NCBI RefSeq assembly: GCF_014656135.1
Contig: NZ_BNBV01000003.1
Coordinates: 1-64,000, forward strand
Length of the DNA stretch: 64,000 nucleotides
Source: Streptomyces thermodiastaticus
GTDB lineage: Bacteria > Actinomycetota > Actinomycetes > Streptomycetales > Streptomycetaceae
Reading direction: 5' to 3'
Shown here: positions 16,371 to 25,323 of the stretch, piece after piece
How positions within the stretch are numbered: the first letter of the stretch is position 1
Layout: each line of letters starts with the position of its first letter
The notes under the pieces: model-generated
Databases searched by the model: none
The model's input: the letters and a program-made list of their open reading frames with translations, nothing else
What the model was told of the DNA's origin: nothing
Translations under genes and position numbers: made by a program

Positions 16371-19300
16371 ATGTCCTGGCTGTCCAGATTCAGCCTCGCG
16401 CAACGAGCGCTGATCGGGCTGATCTCGATCATCGCGCTCGTCTTCGGGGCGATCGCGATACCCCAGCTCAAGCAGCAGCTGCTGCCGAGCATCGAACTGC
16501 CCGCGGTGTCCGTGCTGGCGCCCTACCAGGGCGCCTCGCCCGACGTGGTGGAGAAGCAGGTCGTCGAGCCGGTGGAGAACGCCCTGAAGGCCGTCGACGG
16601 CATCTCCGGGGTGACCTCGACCGCCAGCGAGGGCAGCGCCGTGATCACGGCCTCCTTCGACTTCGGCAACAACACCCAGCAGCTCGTCGCCGACGTCCAG
16701 CAGGCCGTCAACCGCGCCCGCGCCCTGCTCCCGGACGGCGTCGACCCGCAGGTGATCTCCGGTTCCACCGACGACATCCCCACCGCGGTCCTCGCCGTGA
16801 CCTCCAGCCAGGACCAGCAGGCGCTCGCCGACCGGCTCGACAAGACGGTCGTCCCGGCCCTGAAGACCATCGACGGCGTCAGCCAGGTCACCGTCAACGG
16901 TGTGCGGGACCTCAGGGTCACCGTCACCCCCGACGACAAGAAGCTCGCCGCGGCCGGGCTCACCAGCGCCTCCCTCACCCAGGCCCTGCAGGCCGGCGGC
17001 GCGACCGTGCCGGCCGGCTCCTTCGACGAGAACGGCGCCAACCGCACCGTCCAGGTCGGCGGCGGCTACACCTCGCTGCAGCAGATCAAGGACCTGGTGG
17101 TCACCGGCGGCACCGGCACCGGCGCGGGCCAGGCCAAGCCGGTCCGCCTCGGCGACGTCGCCACCGTCAAGGAGGAGCCCGCCCCGGCCGACTCCATCAC
17201 CCGCACCGACGGCCGGCCCAGCCTCGCCGTCGCCGTCACCATCGACCACGACGGCAGCGCCGTCGCCGTCTCGGACGCGATCCACGACAAGCTGCCCGAG
17301 CTGCGCGACAGCCTCGGCAAGGACGCCAAGATCACCGTCGTCAGCGACCAGGGCCCGGCCGTCGCCAAGTCCATCCACGGCCTGACCACCGAGGGCGCGC
17401 TCGGCCTGCTCTTCGCCGTCCTGGTCATCCTGGTCTTCCTGGCCTCCCTGCGCTCCACCCTCGTCACCGCGGTCTCCATCCCGCTGTCGGTGGTGCTGGC
17501 CCTGCTGGTGCTGTGGACCGGCGGCCTGTCGCTGAACGTGCTCACGCTGGGCGCGCTGACCATCGCCATCGGCCGGGTCGTCGACGACTCGATCGTGGTC
17601 CTGGAGAACATCAAACGGCACCTCGGCTACGGCGAGGAACGCCGCGAAGCCATTCTCAACGCGGTCCGCGAGGTCGCCGGCGCGGTCACCTCCTCCACGC
17701 TCACCACCGTCGCCGTGTTCGCCCCGATCGGCCTGGTCGGCGGCCTGGTGGGCGAGCTGTTCGGCCCGTTCAGCATCACCGTCACCGCCGCCCTGCTGGC
17801 CTCGCTGCTGGTCGCGCTCACCGTCGTGCCGGTGCTGTCGTACTGGTTCCTGCGCGCCCCCAAGGGCACGCCCGCCGAGGCCGAGGAGGCCCGGCGCCGC
17901 GCGGAGGAGAAGGAGGCCAACAGCCGCCTGCAGCGCCTGTACGTCCCGGTGCTGCGCTTCGCCACCCGGCGCCGCCTGACCAGCGTGCTGATCGCGGTGG
18001 TCGTGCTGATCGTCACCCTGGGCATGACCCCGCTGCTGAAGACCAACTTCTTCGACCCGGGCGAGCAGAAGGTCCTCAGCATCAGCCAGGAGCTCAAGCC
18101 CGGCACCAGCCTGGCGGCCACCGACGCCGAGGCCCGGAAGGTCGAGAAGCTGCTCGCCTCCACCAAGGGCGTCAAGGACTACCAGGTGACCGTCGGATCG
18201 TCCGGCTTCCTGGCCGCCTTCGGCGGCTCCACGGACACCAACCACGCCTCCTACCAGGTCATGCTGGAGGACGACGCGTCCGCCGAGACCGTCCGCGCGG
18301 ACATCGAGAAGGGCCTGCACCGGCTCTCCGGCGCCGGCACCACCAGCGTCAGCGCCGGCGACGGCTTCGGCGACCAGGACCTCAAGGTCGTCGTCAAGGC
18401 CTCCGACCCCGACACCCTGCGCCGGGCCGCCGAGCAGGTCCGCACGACGGTGGCCGGCATGGACGACGTCACGGACGTCACCAGCGACCTGTCGCAGAGC
18501 GTGCCCCGGATCTCCGTGCGCGCCAACGCCAAGGCCGCCGCGGCCGGCTTCACCCAGCAGACCCTCGGCATGGCCGTGACCGAGGCGGTCAAGGGCACCA
18601 CCGCCGCCAAGGCGACCCTGGACGACGCCGAACGCGACGTCGTGGTCCGCTCCGCCAAGCCCGCCCGGACCCTGAAGGAACTGAAGAACCTGCGTCTCGG
18701 CCCGGTCGAGCTGGGTGACATCGCCACCGTCGAGCTGGTCGACGGGCCGGTGTCGATGACCCGCATCGACGGTCAGCGCGCCGCGACCATCAGCGCCAAG
18801 CCCACCGGCGACAACACCGGCGCGGTGAGCACCAAGCTCCAGTCGAAGATTGACGCGCTGAAGCTGCCCGCCGGCGCCACGGCCGAGATCGGCGGCGTCA
18901 CCTCCGACCAGAACGACGCCTTCACCAAGCTGGGCCTGGCCATGCTGGCGGCCATCGCGATCGTCTTCATGCTCCTGGTCGCGACGTTCCGCTCGCTCGC
19001 CCAGCCGCTGATCCTGCTGGTGTCCATCCCCTTCGCGGCCACCGGCGCCCTCGGCCTGCTGCTGCTCACCGGCACCCCGCTGGGCGTGCCCGCGCTGATC
19101 GGCCTGCTGATGCTGATCGGCATCGTGGTCACCAACGCCATCGTGCTGATCGACCTGATCAACCAGTACCGGCGGGCGGGCCACGGCGTCATCGAGGCCG
19201 TGATCGAGGGCGGCCGTCACCGTCTGCGCCCGATCCTGATGACGGCCCTGGCGACCGTCTTCGCCCTGCTCCCGATGGCCCTGGGCATCACCGGCGAGGG

Positions 19301-19487
19301 CGGCTTCATCGCCCAGCCGCTGGCGGTGGTCGTGATCGGCGGTCTGGTCACCTCGACCCTGCTGACGCTGCTGCTGGTGCCCACGCTCTACGCGATGCTC
19401 GAACTCCGCAAGGAGCGCCGCGCCAAGAAGCGCGCGGCCAAGCGCGAGCAGCCGACCGACGAGCAGCTGGAAGCGGCGGGCGTCTGA
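16371..19487 (+). CDS. RND efflux permease (HAE1/AcrB-type)
   Basis: A proton-driven exporter of the resistance-nodulation-division superfamily, 1038 residues, close to the usual AcrB length. It starts with a membrane helix (residues 10-30), then a large extracytoplasmic porter loop, a first helix bundle with the proton-relay region GRVVDDSIVVLENI near residue 405, a second large loop, and a second bundle ending in MLMLIGIVVTNAIVLIDLINQ. A cytosolic basic tail follows. It lacks adjacent adaptor and outer-membrane genes, as expected in a Gram-positive organism. The substrate is not predictable. ATG 16371 follows GGAGACT. Confidence 0.93.
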   Translation: MSWLSRFSLAQRALIGLISIIALVFGAIAIPQLKQQLLPSIELPAVSVLAPYQGASPDVVEKQVVEPVENALKAVDGISGVTSTASEGSAVITASFDFGNNTQQLVADVQQAVNRARALLPDGVDPQVISGSTDDIPTAVLAVTSSQDQQALADRLDKTVVPALKTIDGVSQVTVNGVRDLRVTVTPDDKKLAAAGLTSASLTQALQAGGATVPAGSFDENGANRTVQVGGGYTSLQQIKDLVVTGGTGTGAGQAKPVRLGDVATVKEEPAPADSITRTDGRPSLAVAVTIDHDGSAVAVSDAIHDKLPELRDSLGKDAKITVVSDQGPAVAKSIHGLTTEGALGLLFAVLVILVFLASLRSTLVTAVSIPLSVVLALLVLWTGGLSLNVLTLGALTIAIGRVVDDSIVVLENIKRHLGYGEERREAILNAVREVAGAVTSSTLTTVAVFAPIGLVGGLVGELFGPFSITVTAALLASLLVALTVVPVLSYWFLRAPKGTPAEAEEARRRAEEKEANSRLQRLYVPVLRFATRRRLTSVLIAVVVLIVTLGMTPLLKTNFFDPGEQKVLSISQELKPGTSLAATDAEARKVEKLLASTKGVKDYQVTVGSSGFLAAFGGSTDTNHASYQVMLEDDASAETVRADIEKGLHRLSGAGTTSVSAGDGFGDQDLKVVVKASDPDTLRRAAEQVRTTVAGMDDVTDVTSDLSQSVPRISVRANAKAAAAGFTQQTLGMAVTEAVKGTTAAKATLDDAERDVVVRSAKPARTLKELKNLRLGPVELGDIATVELVDGPVSMTRIDGQRAATISAKPTGDNTGAVSTKLQSKIDALKLPAGATAEIGGVTSDQNDAFTKLGLAMLAAIAIVFMLLVATFRSLAQPLILLVSIPFAATGALGLLLLTGTPLGVPALIGLLMLIGIVVTNAIVLIDLINQYRRAGHGVIEAVIEGGRHRLRPILMTALATVFALLPMALGITGEGGFIAQPLAVVVIGGLVTSTLLTLLLVPTLYAMLELRKERRAKKRAAKREQPTDEQLEAAGV

Positions 19488-19506
19488 CCCCACCGCCGCA
19501 CATCAC

Positions 19507-19548
19507 CGACGGCCGGGCCCCCTGGGTTGCCAGGGGACCCGGCCGTCG
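19507..19548. terminator. Hairpin terminator after the RND gene
   Basis: The 17-bp arms 19507-19523 and 19532-19548 (one mismatch) enclose an 8-nt loop, 20 bp past the RND stop codon. There is no T-tract, as is common in Streptomyces, so it may act in both directions. Confidence 0.75.
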
Positions 19549-19712
19549 CCTCATGTACGCCTCGGGCGCCTCCTGCACCTCTCATGCCGTGAGCGACCTG
19601 ACGCACGCGTCCCAGGCTCCGTCCGGGACGACGATCACCGGGCCGCCGGCGGCCGCAGGGTCACGGTGTACGAGCGCCGCGGGCAGCTCGCTGACCGGTC
19701 ACGAGCACGGCC

Positions 19713-19745
19713 GTGCCCCGGCCCGCGCAACGCGCGCCGGGGCAC
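19713..19745 (-). terminator. Hairpin terminator of nadA
   Basis: Perfect 10-bp outer arms (19713-19722 and 19736-19745) with further GC pairs inside, 27 bp beyond the nadA stop on the minus strand. No T-run follows. Between this and the RND terminator, bases 19549-19712 hold no supportable gene. Confidence 0.65.
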
Positions 19746-19772
19746 CGGCGTCCGTGTCCAGCGTCGGCCGCC

Positions 19773-20957
19773 CTACGGCAGCGCCAGCATCCGCTCCAGG
19801 GCCAGCTTGGCGTAGTGCTCCGTCTCCTTGTCGACCTGGATGCGGTTGACCAGGGTGCCCTCGGCCAGGGACTCCAGGGCCCAGACCAGGTGGGGCAGGT
19901 CGATGCGGTTCATGGTCGAGCAGAAGCAGACCGTGCGGTCCAGGAAGACGATCTCCTTGCCCTCGGGAGCGAAACGATTCGCCAGGCGGCGGACCAGGTT
20001 CAGCTCGGTACCGACCGCCCACTTGGAGCCGGCCGGGGCCGCTTCGAGCGTCCTGATGATGTACTCCGTGGAGCCGACGTGGTCGGCGGCGGCGACCACC
20101 TCGTGCTTGCACTCGGGGTGCACCAGGACGTTGACGCCGGGGATGCGGGCGCGGACCTCGTTCACCGAATCCAGGGTGAAACGGCCGTGCACCGAGCAGT
20201 GGCCGCGCCACAGGATCATCTTCGCCGCGCGCAGCTCCTCAGCCGTCAGCCCGCCGTTCGGCCGGTGCGGGTTGTAGACGACGCAGTCCTGAAGGGACAT
20301 GCCCAGGTCGCGGACGGCGGTGTTGCGGCCGAGGTGCTGGTCGGGGAGGAACAGGACCTTCTCGCCTTGCTGGAACGCCCACTCCAGGGCCCGCCGGGCA
20401 TTGGACGAGGTGCAGATGGTGCCGCCGTGCCTGCCGGTGAAGGCCTTGATGTCGGCGGAGGAGTTCATGTACGACACCGGGATTACCTGACCGGCGATGC
20501 CCGCCTCGGTCAGGACGTCCCAGCACTCGGCGACCTGCTCCGCCGTCGCCATGTCGGCCATCGAGCAGCCGGCGGCCAGGTCGGGCAGCACGACCTTCTG
20601 CTCGTCGGAGGTGAGGATGTCCGCGGACTCCGCCATGAAGTGCACGCCGCAGAACACGATGTACTCGGCCTCGGGCCGTGCCGCCGCCTCCCGCGCCAGC
20701 TTGAAGGAGTCGCCGGTGACGTCCGCGAACTGGATCACCTCGTCGCGCTGGTAGTGGTGGCCGAGCACGAAGACCTTGTCCCCGAGCTTCTCCTTCGCCG
20801 CACGGGCGCGTGCCACCAGGTCCGGGTCGGACGGCGCGGGCAGGTCACCGGGGCACTCGACGCCGCGCTCGCTCCTCGGGTCGGCCTCGCGGCCGAGCAG
20901 CAGCAGGGCGAGGGGCGTCGGCTGAACGTCGAGCTCCTGGGGCTGGGCGGTGGTCAC
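19773..20957 (-). CDS. nadA: Quinolinate synthase A
   Basis: NadA condenses iminoaspartate with dihydroxyacetone phosphate to quinolinate, the first committed precursor of NAD, using a 4Fe-4S cluster. The 394-residue protein shows LGHHYQRDEVIQFAD, VFCGVHFMAESADIL, HPECKHEV and CFCSTMNRI, whose cysteines are the expected cluster ligands. GTG 20957 is chosen over GTG 20966 because AAAGGG then has an 8-nt spacer. The promoter region carries several dyads that may be operators. The neighbouring erpA-like Fe-S carrier (divergent) fits a need for cluster assembly. Confidence 0.95.
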   Translation of the reverse strand: MTTAQPQELDVQPTPLALLLLGREADPRSERGVECPGDLPAPSDPDLVARARAAKEKLGDKVFVLGHHYQRDEVIQFADVTGDSFKLAREAAARPEAEYIVFCGVHFMAESADILTSDEQKVVLPDLAAGCSMADMATAEQVAECWDVLTEAGIAGQVIPVSYMNSSADIKAFTGRHGGTICTSSNARRALEWAFQQGEKVLFLPDQHLGRNTAVRDLGMSLQDCVVYNPHRPNGGLTAEELRAAKMILWRGHCSVHGRFTLDSVNEVRARIPGVNVLVHPECKHEVVAAADHVGSTEYIIRTLEAAPAGSKWAVGTELNLVRRLANRFAPEGKEIVFLDRTVCFCSTMNRIDLPHLVWALESLAEGTLVNRIQVDKETEHYAKLALERMLALP

Positions 20958-20979
20958 GACACGCACCCTTTCTACTTAT

Positions 20980-21026
20980 CGTCGAACTGACGCTATCTAT
21001 CATAGCGGCTTCACGTCAGTTTGACG
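20980..21026 (-). promoter_or_regulatory. Dyad cluster in the nadA promoter (candidate operators)
   Basis: Three dyads lie in 47 bp: CGTCGAACTGACG (20980-20992), GCTATCTATCATAGC (20992-21006) and CGTCAGTTTGACG (21014-21026). The first and third are also near-perfect inverted copies of each other (one mismatch). A minus-strand -10-like TATGAT (21004-20999) falls in the middle dyad, so a bound protein would block RNA polymerase. An NAD-responsive repressor such as NrtR is an attractive guess; the identity is inference. Confidence 0.6.
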
Positions 21027-21261
21027 ATGCCCATAGCGTCGATGTGACGCGACTCCTCCCGGGCCCCCCGGACGGGCCCGGGACCGGGTCCGTCGCCGCC
21101 GTCCGTCACCCCTCGGGCTGCTGCCCGCTCGTGCCGCGTGTGCGAGCATGGGGACGAGCGTGGACAAGAGAAGAAGCACGAGCCCGGCGCGGAATGAATC
21201 CTCGAACTCGCCGGTTGCACTCGTCGGCAAGCAGTCTCCGTACAACCCGGGAGAGATGTAG

Positions 21262-21618
21262 ATGTCCGTATCGGACGAGACCACGACCGTCACCGACGGC
21301 ATCATCCTGACCGACGCCGCCGCGGCCAAGGTCAAGGCCCTGCTCGACCAGGAAGGCCGTGACGACCTCGCCCTGCGCGTGGCCGTCCAGCCCGGTGGCT
21401 GCTCCGGCCTGCGCTACCAGCTCTTCTTCGACGAGCGGTCCCTCGACGGCGACATCGAGAAGGACTTCGGCGGCGTCAAGGTCGTCACCGACCGCATGAG
21501 CGCCCCGTACCTGGGGGGTGCCACCATCGACTTCGTGGACACGATCGAGAAGCAGGGCTTCACGATCGACAACCCGAACGCGACGGGCTCCTGCGCCTGC
21601 GGCGACTCCTTCCACTGA
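21262..21618 (+). CDS. erpA: Iron-sulfur cluster insertion protein (ErpA/HesB/IscA family)
   Basis: An A-type carrier that delivers Fe-S clusters to target enzymes. The 118-residue protein has the three family cysteines: QPGGCSGLRYQL near residue 50 and the C-terminal CACGDSF pair. ATG 21262 follows GGGAGAG. The N-terminal 12 residues are not conserved and vary in the family. It is divergent from nadA, a 4Fe-4S enzyme, and lies in its own transcription unit closed by a hairpin. Confidence 0.93.
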   Translation: MSVSDETTTVTDGIILTDAAAAKVKALLDQEGRDDLALRVAVQPGGCSGLRYQLFFDERSLDGDIEKDFGGVKVVTDRMSAPYLGGATIDFVDTIEKQGFTIDNPNATGSCACGDSFH

Positions 21619-21644
21619 GCCGAGCCGGCCACAGCGTGACGCAC

Positions 21645-21678
21645 GAGGCGGCGGTCCCCTGCACGGGGCCGCCGCCTC
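21645..21678 (+). terminator. Hairpin terminator after erpA
   Basis: Arms 21645-21659 and 21665-21678 pair over 14 bp with a single bulged T and a 5-nt loop, 27 bp past the stop codon. No T-run. It also faces the convergent large membrane protein gene. Confidence 0.7.
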
Positions 21679-21717
21679 TCGCGTCGCGTCACCTGCCGTC
21701 CGCCGCGGCCGGGTGCC

Positions 21718-23364
21718 TCAGCGCACCGGCTGTGACGACCGCAGGGGCCCCGCCCCCGTCGCCGGCGGGATCGGCCGGCCGTCCGAGCCGGTCACCGTCC
21801 GGCCGCCGAGCGGGCGGTCCAGGTGCACCGTGCGCTCGTACTGCCGGGCGATCAGGATGCACACCCGGTCCCGCTGCGAGGTCTGCGTCACCGTGACGGT
21901 CACCCGGTCGGAGCTCTCCTTCGCCGACGCGGTGTAGTCCGCGCACACCCCGCCCTCGAAGGACAGCGTCAGCGCGTTCCCCGCCGCGCGGTACCCCGTC
22001 ACCCGCACATCCTGCGTCACCGTCCCGTCGCCGCCCGGACGGGGACTCTCCGCTCCGGACGGCGTGCCCGCCGACCGCACATACCGCGGATCCACCGCCG
22101 GGTACGCCACGGTGAACCCCTCCTGCCCCCTCGTGCCGCGGACGTGGAACAGCCAGGACGGCACCAGCACCGGCCGCCCCTGCGAGGCCTGCGCGGACAG
22201 CCCGAACTCCGCCGAGTCGACCGTCGCGGTGCCCCGCCCGGCAGCAGGCGAGGCGACCGCGTTGCACGGCTGCTCCAGCCGGTCCTTGAGCGGCACCGGA
22301 CGGGTGCAGCCGCCGATCCCCATGCGGTGACCGCCGCCCGCCGAGCCGTTCATCAGCTCCAGGGTCCGCTGCGCGCTCAGCACCGGATACGTGTCCGCCT
22401 TCACCGGCTCGGCCAGCTGCCCGCTGCCGCCGACCACCTCGCCGTCCGCGCCGACGGTCAGGGACGTCGTCCAGCCGTGGGTGGGCAGCCCGCCGACCCG
22501 CGGATCGGCGTCGACGACCCGCTGGGCGCCCATGACCTGCCCGGCGTCCACCGCGGCGTCGCCCTGCCCCAGGGCCGTGAGCACCGGCGCCGCCGCCTGC
22601 TCGGCGGCCTCCTCGCTCACCGGGTCCCCGGCCGGAGCCGCCGGGTCGTGAACGCACCGCACGCCCTTGCAGTCGTCGGTGCCGGGCGCGTACCGGCTGA
22701 ACGTCCAGGCGCCCGGCGCCTGCCGCTCCACCCGCAGCACCGGGTCGGCGCCGTCCTTCCCGGCGCCCACCCGCCATGCGTCCGCATCGGCCACCGGGGT
22801 GCCGGTGACCCCGAGCGCCCGGGCCAGCCGGGTCACCTGCTCCCGGGTCACCTCGCCCCGCGGCACCTGGACCGCCGCCGAGCCGGGGCCGTCGGGCAGC
22901 GGGCCCGCGGCCTGGTAGACGGTGCCGTAGGGGTCGGGCTCGCCGGGCGCGATGCCCTGCGTGGCGCCGCCGCTGCCGCCCTCGGCCGGCACACCGTCCA
23001 GGACGAGCGCCGCGGGAGTGCCGTGATCACCGCCGGACGCGGAAGCGGCCGCGCGCCCGTCACCCGCGCCGGACGCGCCCGTGGCGAGATACGCCCCGCC
23101 TCCGCCCACCAGCAGCACGGCGGCGGCGACCGACGCCACGGCCACAGGCGACCGCCCGCGCCCGAAACGGCCGCGACGGCCCCCGGACGCACCCGCACCC
23201 CTACCGGCGTCGCCCCCGCCGGCGGCCCGCGCCTGCGCTGTGTCCTCCGACGCCTGCGAAGTGCCCGCAGACCCCGTCTCCTCCGGCCGCCCCGAGTCCT
23301 CCCCGGCGGCCTGCGCGGCCCGGGCCGCGGCCGCATCGTCGTGGTCGGGTCGCTCGGTGTTCAC
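21718..23364 (-). CDS. Large single-pass membrane protein of unknown function
   Basis: A 548-residue Streptomyces protein. The cytosolic N-terminus (about 1-65) is disordered and rich in Ala, Gly, Glu and Asp, followed by basic RRGRFGRGR and one membrane helix (SPVAVASVAAAVLLVGGGG, about residues 70-92). The remaining roughly 450 residues are extracytoplasmic with scattered cysteines (DDCKGVRC, GGCTRP, GGVCADY, RVCIL) that could form disulfides. No catalytic motif recognised. GTG 23364 has AAGGAG with a 7-nt spacer. It stands alone between erpA and a small hypothetical gene. Confidence 0.85.
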   Translation of the reverse strand: MNTERPDHDDAAAARAAQAAGEDSGRPEETGSAGTSQASEDTAQARAAGGGDAGRGAGASGGRRGRFGRGRSPVAVASVAAAVLLVGGGGAYLATGASGAGDGRAAASASGGDHGTPAALVLDGVPAEGGSGGATQGIAPGEPDPYGTVYQAAGPLPDGPGSAAVQVPRGEVTREQVTRLARALGVTGTPVADADAWRVGAGKDGADPVLRVERQAPGAWTFSRYAPGTDDCKGVRCVHDPAAPAGDPVSEEAAEQAAAPVLTALGQGDAAVDAGQVMGAQRVVDADPRVGGLPTHGWTTSLTVGADGEVVGGSGQLAEPVKADTYPVLSAQRTLELMNGSAGGGHRMGIGGCTRPVPLKDRLEQPCNAVASPAAGRGTATVDSAEFGLSAQASQGRPVLVPSWLFHVRGTRGQEGFTVAYPAVDPRYVRSAGTPSGAESPRPGGDGTVTQDVRVTGYRAAGNALTLSFEGGVCADYTASAKESSDRVTVTVTQTSQRDRVCILIARQYERTVHLDRPLGGRTVTGSDGRPIPPATGAGPLRSSQPVR

Positions 23365-23547
23365 CGCATCGCTCCTTCGGCTGCACGACAGTCCCTGCCG
23401 TCCCGGCCCGACGGCCCGGCCCTGTCTGCCCGGCGGGGCGACCGGCCGACGGGACGTATCCGGCATCCCCCAGACGGGGGACGGCGATGGGACGCGGCGG
23501 GGGAGTACTTGGTTCCACCGGCGCCGAGGGCACCGCCTCCGTCCGGC

Positions 23548-23781
23548 TCAGCCGGCCGCTTGAAAGGATCCGTACTCGGACATCCCTGCCACCAGCCGCA
23601 CGGCCGACGGCGGCACGGACACGCCGCGCAGGCCGGCCGGGAACCTGGACGCGACGGCCTCGTCGTCCGGTCCGCGGCCCGCCCAGCGCGGCACCGTCCG
23701 GGCCCCGTCCTCGCGCAGGGACGCCAGGCCGCCCTCGAGGTCGGCCGGAACGGGGGTGGTGCGGGACTCGTGGAACGTCAT
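23548..23781 (-). CDS. Small hypothetical protein (77 aa)
   Basis: A 77-residue product starting MTFHESRTTPVPADLEGG and ending SEYGSFQAAG. Codon use is strongly GC3-biased except for the last few codons. ATG 23781 is preceded by TACGGT at 6 nt and has no ribosome site, the leaderless pattern seen at other genes here, which supports it as real. No domain recognised. It is divergent from the PfkB-family kinase. Confidence 0.65.
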   Translation of the reverse strand: MTFHESRTTPVPADLEGGLASLREDGARTVPRWAGRGPDDEAVASRFPAGLRGVSVPPSAVRLVAGMSEYGSFQAAG

Positions 23782-23911
23782 GCCAGCACCGTAGGCACGG
23801 TCACGTATGCCGCGAAAGACCCGGAATCAACCGGTCTGCGATCCTGCGCCCGCGTCCCCGGACCGGGTAGCGTGAACTGTCAATCCGCCTGCTTTCAGGA
23901 GAGTCCACGCC

Positions 23912-24883
23912 GTGCGCATCGCAGTCACCGGGTCCATCGCCACCGACCACCTCATGACCTTCCCCGGCCGTTTCGCCGACCAGCTCGTCGCGGACCAGCT
24001 GCACACGGTCTCGCTCTCCTTCCTGGTGGACCAGCTGGACGTACGGCGCGGCGGGGTCGGGGCGAACATCGCCTTCGGCATGGGCCAGCTCGGCACCCGG
24101 CCCGTCCTGGTGGGCGCCGCGGGCACCGACTTCGAGGAGTACCGCGCCTGGCTGGAGCGGCACGGCGTCGACACCGACTCCGTGCGGATCTCCGAGACGC
24201 TGCACACCGCCCGTTTCGTGTGCACCACCGACGCCGACCACAACCAGATCGGCTCCTTCTACACCGGCGCGATGAGCGAGGCCCGGCTCATCGAGCTGAA
24301 GACCGTCGCCGACCGCGTGGGCGGCCTGGACCTGGTGGTCATCGGCGCCGACGATCCCGAGGCGATGCTCCGGCACACCGAGGAGTGCCGCACCCGCGGC
24401 ATCCCCTTCGCCGCGGACTTCTCCCAGCAGATCGCCCGGATGGACGGCGACGAGATCCGGATACTGCTGGACGGGGCGACGTACCTGTTCTCCAACGAGT
24501 ACGAGAAGGGCCTCATCGAGTCCAAGACCGGCTGGAGCGATGCCGAGATCCTCGGCCGTGTCGGCCGCCGCGTGACCACCCTCGGCTCCCGCGGCGTGCG
24601 CATCGAGAGCGCCGGTGAGGACCCCATCGAGGTGGGCTGCCCGGACGAGGAGCGCAAGGTCGACCCGACCGGCGTCGGCGACGCCTTCCGCGCCGGCTTC
24701 CTGTCGGGCCTGGTCTGGGGCGTCTCTCTGGAGCGCGCCGCCCAGGTCGGCTGCATGCTGGCGACCCTGGTCATCGAGACCGAGGGCGCCCAGGAGTACC
24801 GGCTGCGCCGCGCCCACTTCATGGAGCGGTTCACCAAAGCCTACGGCGAGGACGCGGCCCGCGAGGTGCGCGCCCACCTGTGA
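23912..24883 (+). CDS. PfkB-family carbohydrate/nucleoside kinase (adenosine kinase-like)
   Basis: A ribokinase-superfamily kinase that phosphorylates a sugar or nucleoside with ATP. The 323-residue protein has the N-terminal substrate motif with GGVGANIAFGMGQLG, a lid region around residues 15-45, and the C-terminal PfkB signature DPTGVGDAFRAGFLSGL containing the anion hole and catalytic Asp. An adenosine-kinase-like assignment rests on overall resemblance; the true substrate is not certain. GTG 23912 follows AGGAGAG. A -10-like TAGCGT lies about 40 bp upstream. The gene is followed by an unusual repeat-rich gap. Confidence 0.9.
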   Translation: MRIAVTGSIATDHLMTFPGRFADQLVADQLHTVSLSFLVDQLDVRRGGVGANIAFGMGQLGTRPVLVGAAGTDFEEYRAWLERHGVDTDSVRISETLHTARFVCTTDADHNQIGSFYTGAMSEARLIELKTVADRVGGLDLVVIGADDPEAMLRHTEECRTRGIPFAADFSQQIARMDGDEIRILLDGATYLFSNEYEKGLIESKTGWSDAEILGRVGRRVTTLGSRGVRIESAGEDPIEVGCPDEERKVDPTGVGDAFRAGFLSGLVWGVSLERAAQVGCMLATLVIETEGAQEYRLRRAHFMERFTKAYGEDAAREVRAHL

Positions 24884-24923
24884 CCCTCCCAGCGCCCCGG
24901 CCACGGCCCCGCCCTACGGGACC

Positions 24924-25069
24924 TGCCGGGGTGCCCCGCCCCCGAGGGTGCGTGTCCGGGCCCACCCCCGCCGAGGGTGCGGGCCGTAGCGACACCACTG
25001 ACCTTGCCGGGGTGCCCCGCCCCCGAGGGTGCGTGTCCGGGCCCACCCCTGCCGACGGTGCGGGCCGTA
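24924..25069. repeat. Tandem direct repeat, 65-nt copies at 81-nt period
   Basis: Two copies (24924-24988 and 25005-25069) match at 63 of 65 positions and are separated by 16 unrelated bases. They lie just after the kinase stop codon. Each copy contains the related short motifs cccgagggtgcg and gccga(g/c)ggtgcggg, so it is itself partly repetitive. No open frame across it looks coding. Confidence 0.9.
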
Positions 25070-25106
25070 CCAGGGCCAGTGTCCTCCGGACACCGGCCGC
25101 GAGGGA

Positions 25107-25207
25107 GCCTGCGGGGGCGCGCCGGTGGTGAGGGGGTGAACGCGCGCAGGCCCGAAGGGCCGAGCACGATCACCCCCTCACCACCGGCTGCCAGCGCCCC
25201 CGCAGGC
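25107..25207. repeat. 101-bp near-perfect palindrome between convergent genes
   Basis: Outer arms 25107-25120 and 25194-25207 (14 bp, perfect) stack on arms 25121-25139 and 25170-25188 (19 bp, perfect), with only a 5-nt bulge (25189-25193) on one side. The 30-nt apical loop contains a small hairpin GGCCC-gaa-GGGCC (25149-25161). It sits between the convergent kinase and cysteine desulfurase genes, so it could be a bidirectional terminator, but its length far exceeds the other terminators here. It looks like a palindromic repeat element. Confidence 0.9.
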
Positions 25208-25323
25208 GACCGAGCCATCCAACCCGCGTCCCACTGCAAGCGCCCTTGAACGACCGGAAGCACCTGGCCAACCGCAAGCACCCCGCCCGACCGATCCTGG
25301 CTGCGCCCAGCCGGCCCCAGCCC

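Noticed and set aside
16152..19493. 1113-codon minus-strand frame opposite the RND gene
   Set aside because: The Gly/His/Asp/Gln-rich translation is an antisense artefact of GC3-biased coding sequence.
19553..19849. Plus-strand frame between the RND gene and nadA
   Set aside because: It overlaps the nadA terminator and the end of nadA and has no ribosome site or domain.
24841..25281. Minus-strand frame across the repeats and palindrome after the kinase
   Set aside because: The frame is made of direct repeats and palindrome arms; composition is not gene-like.
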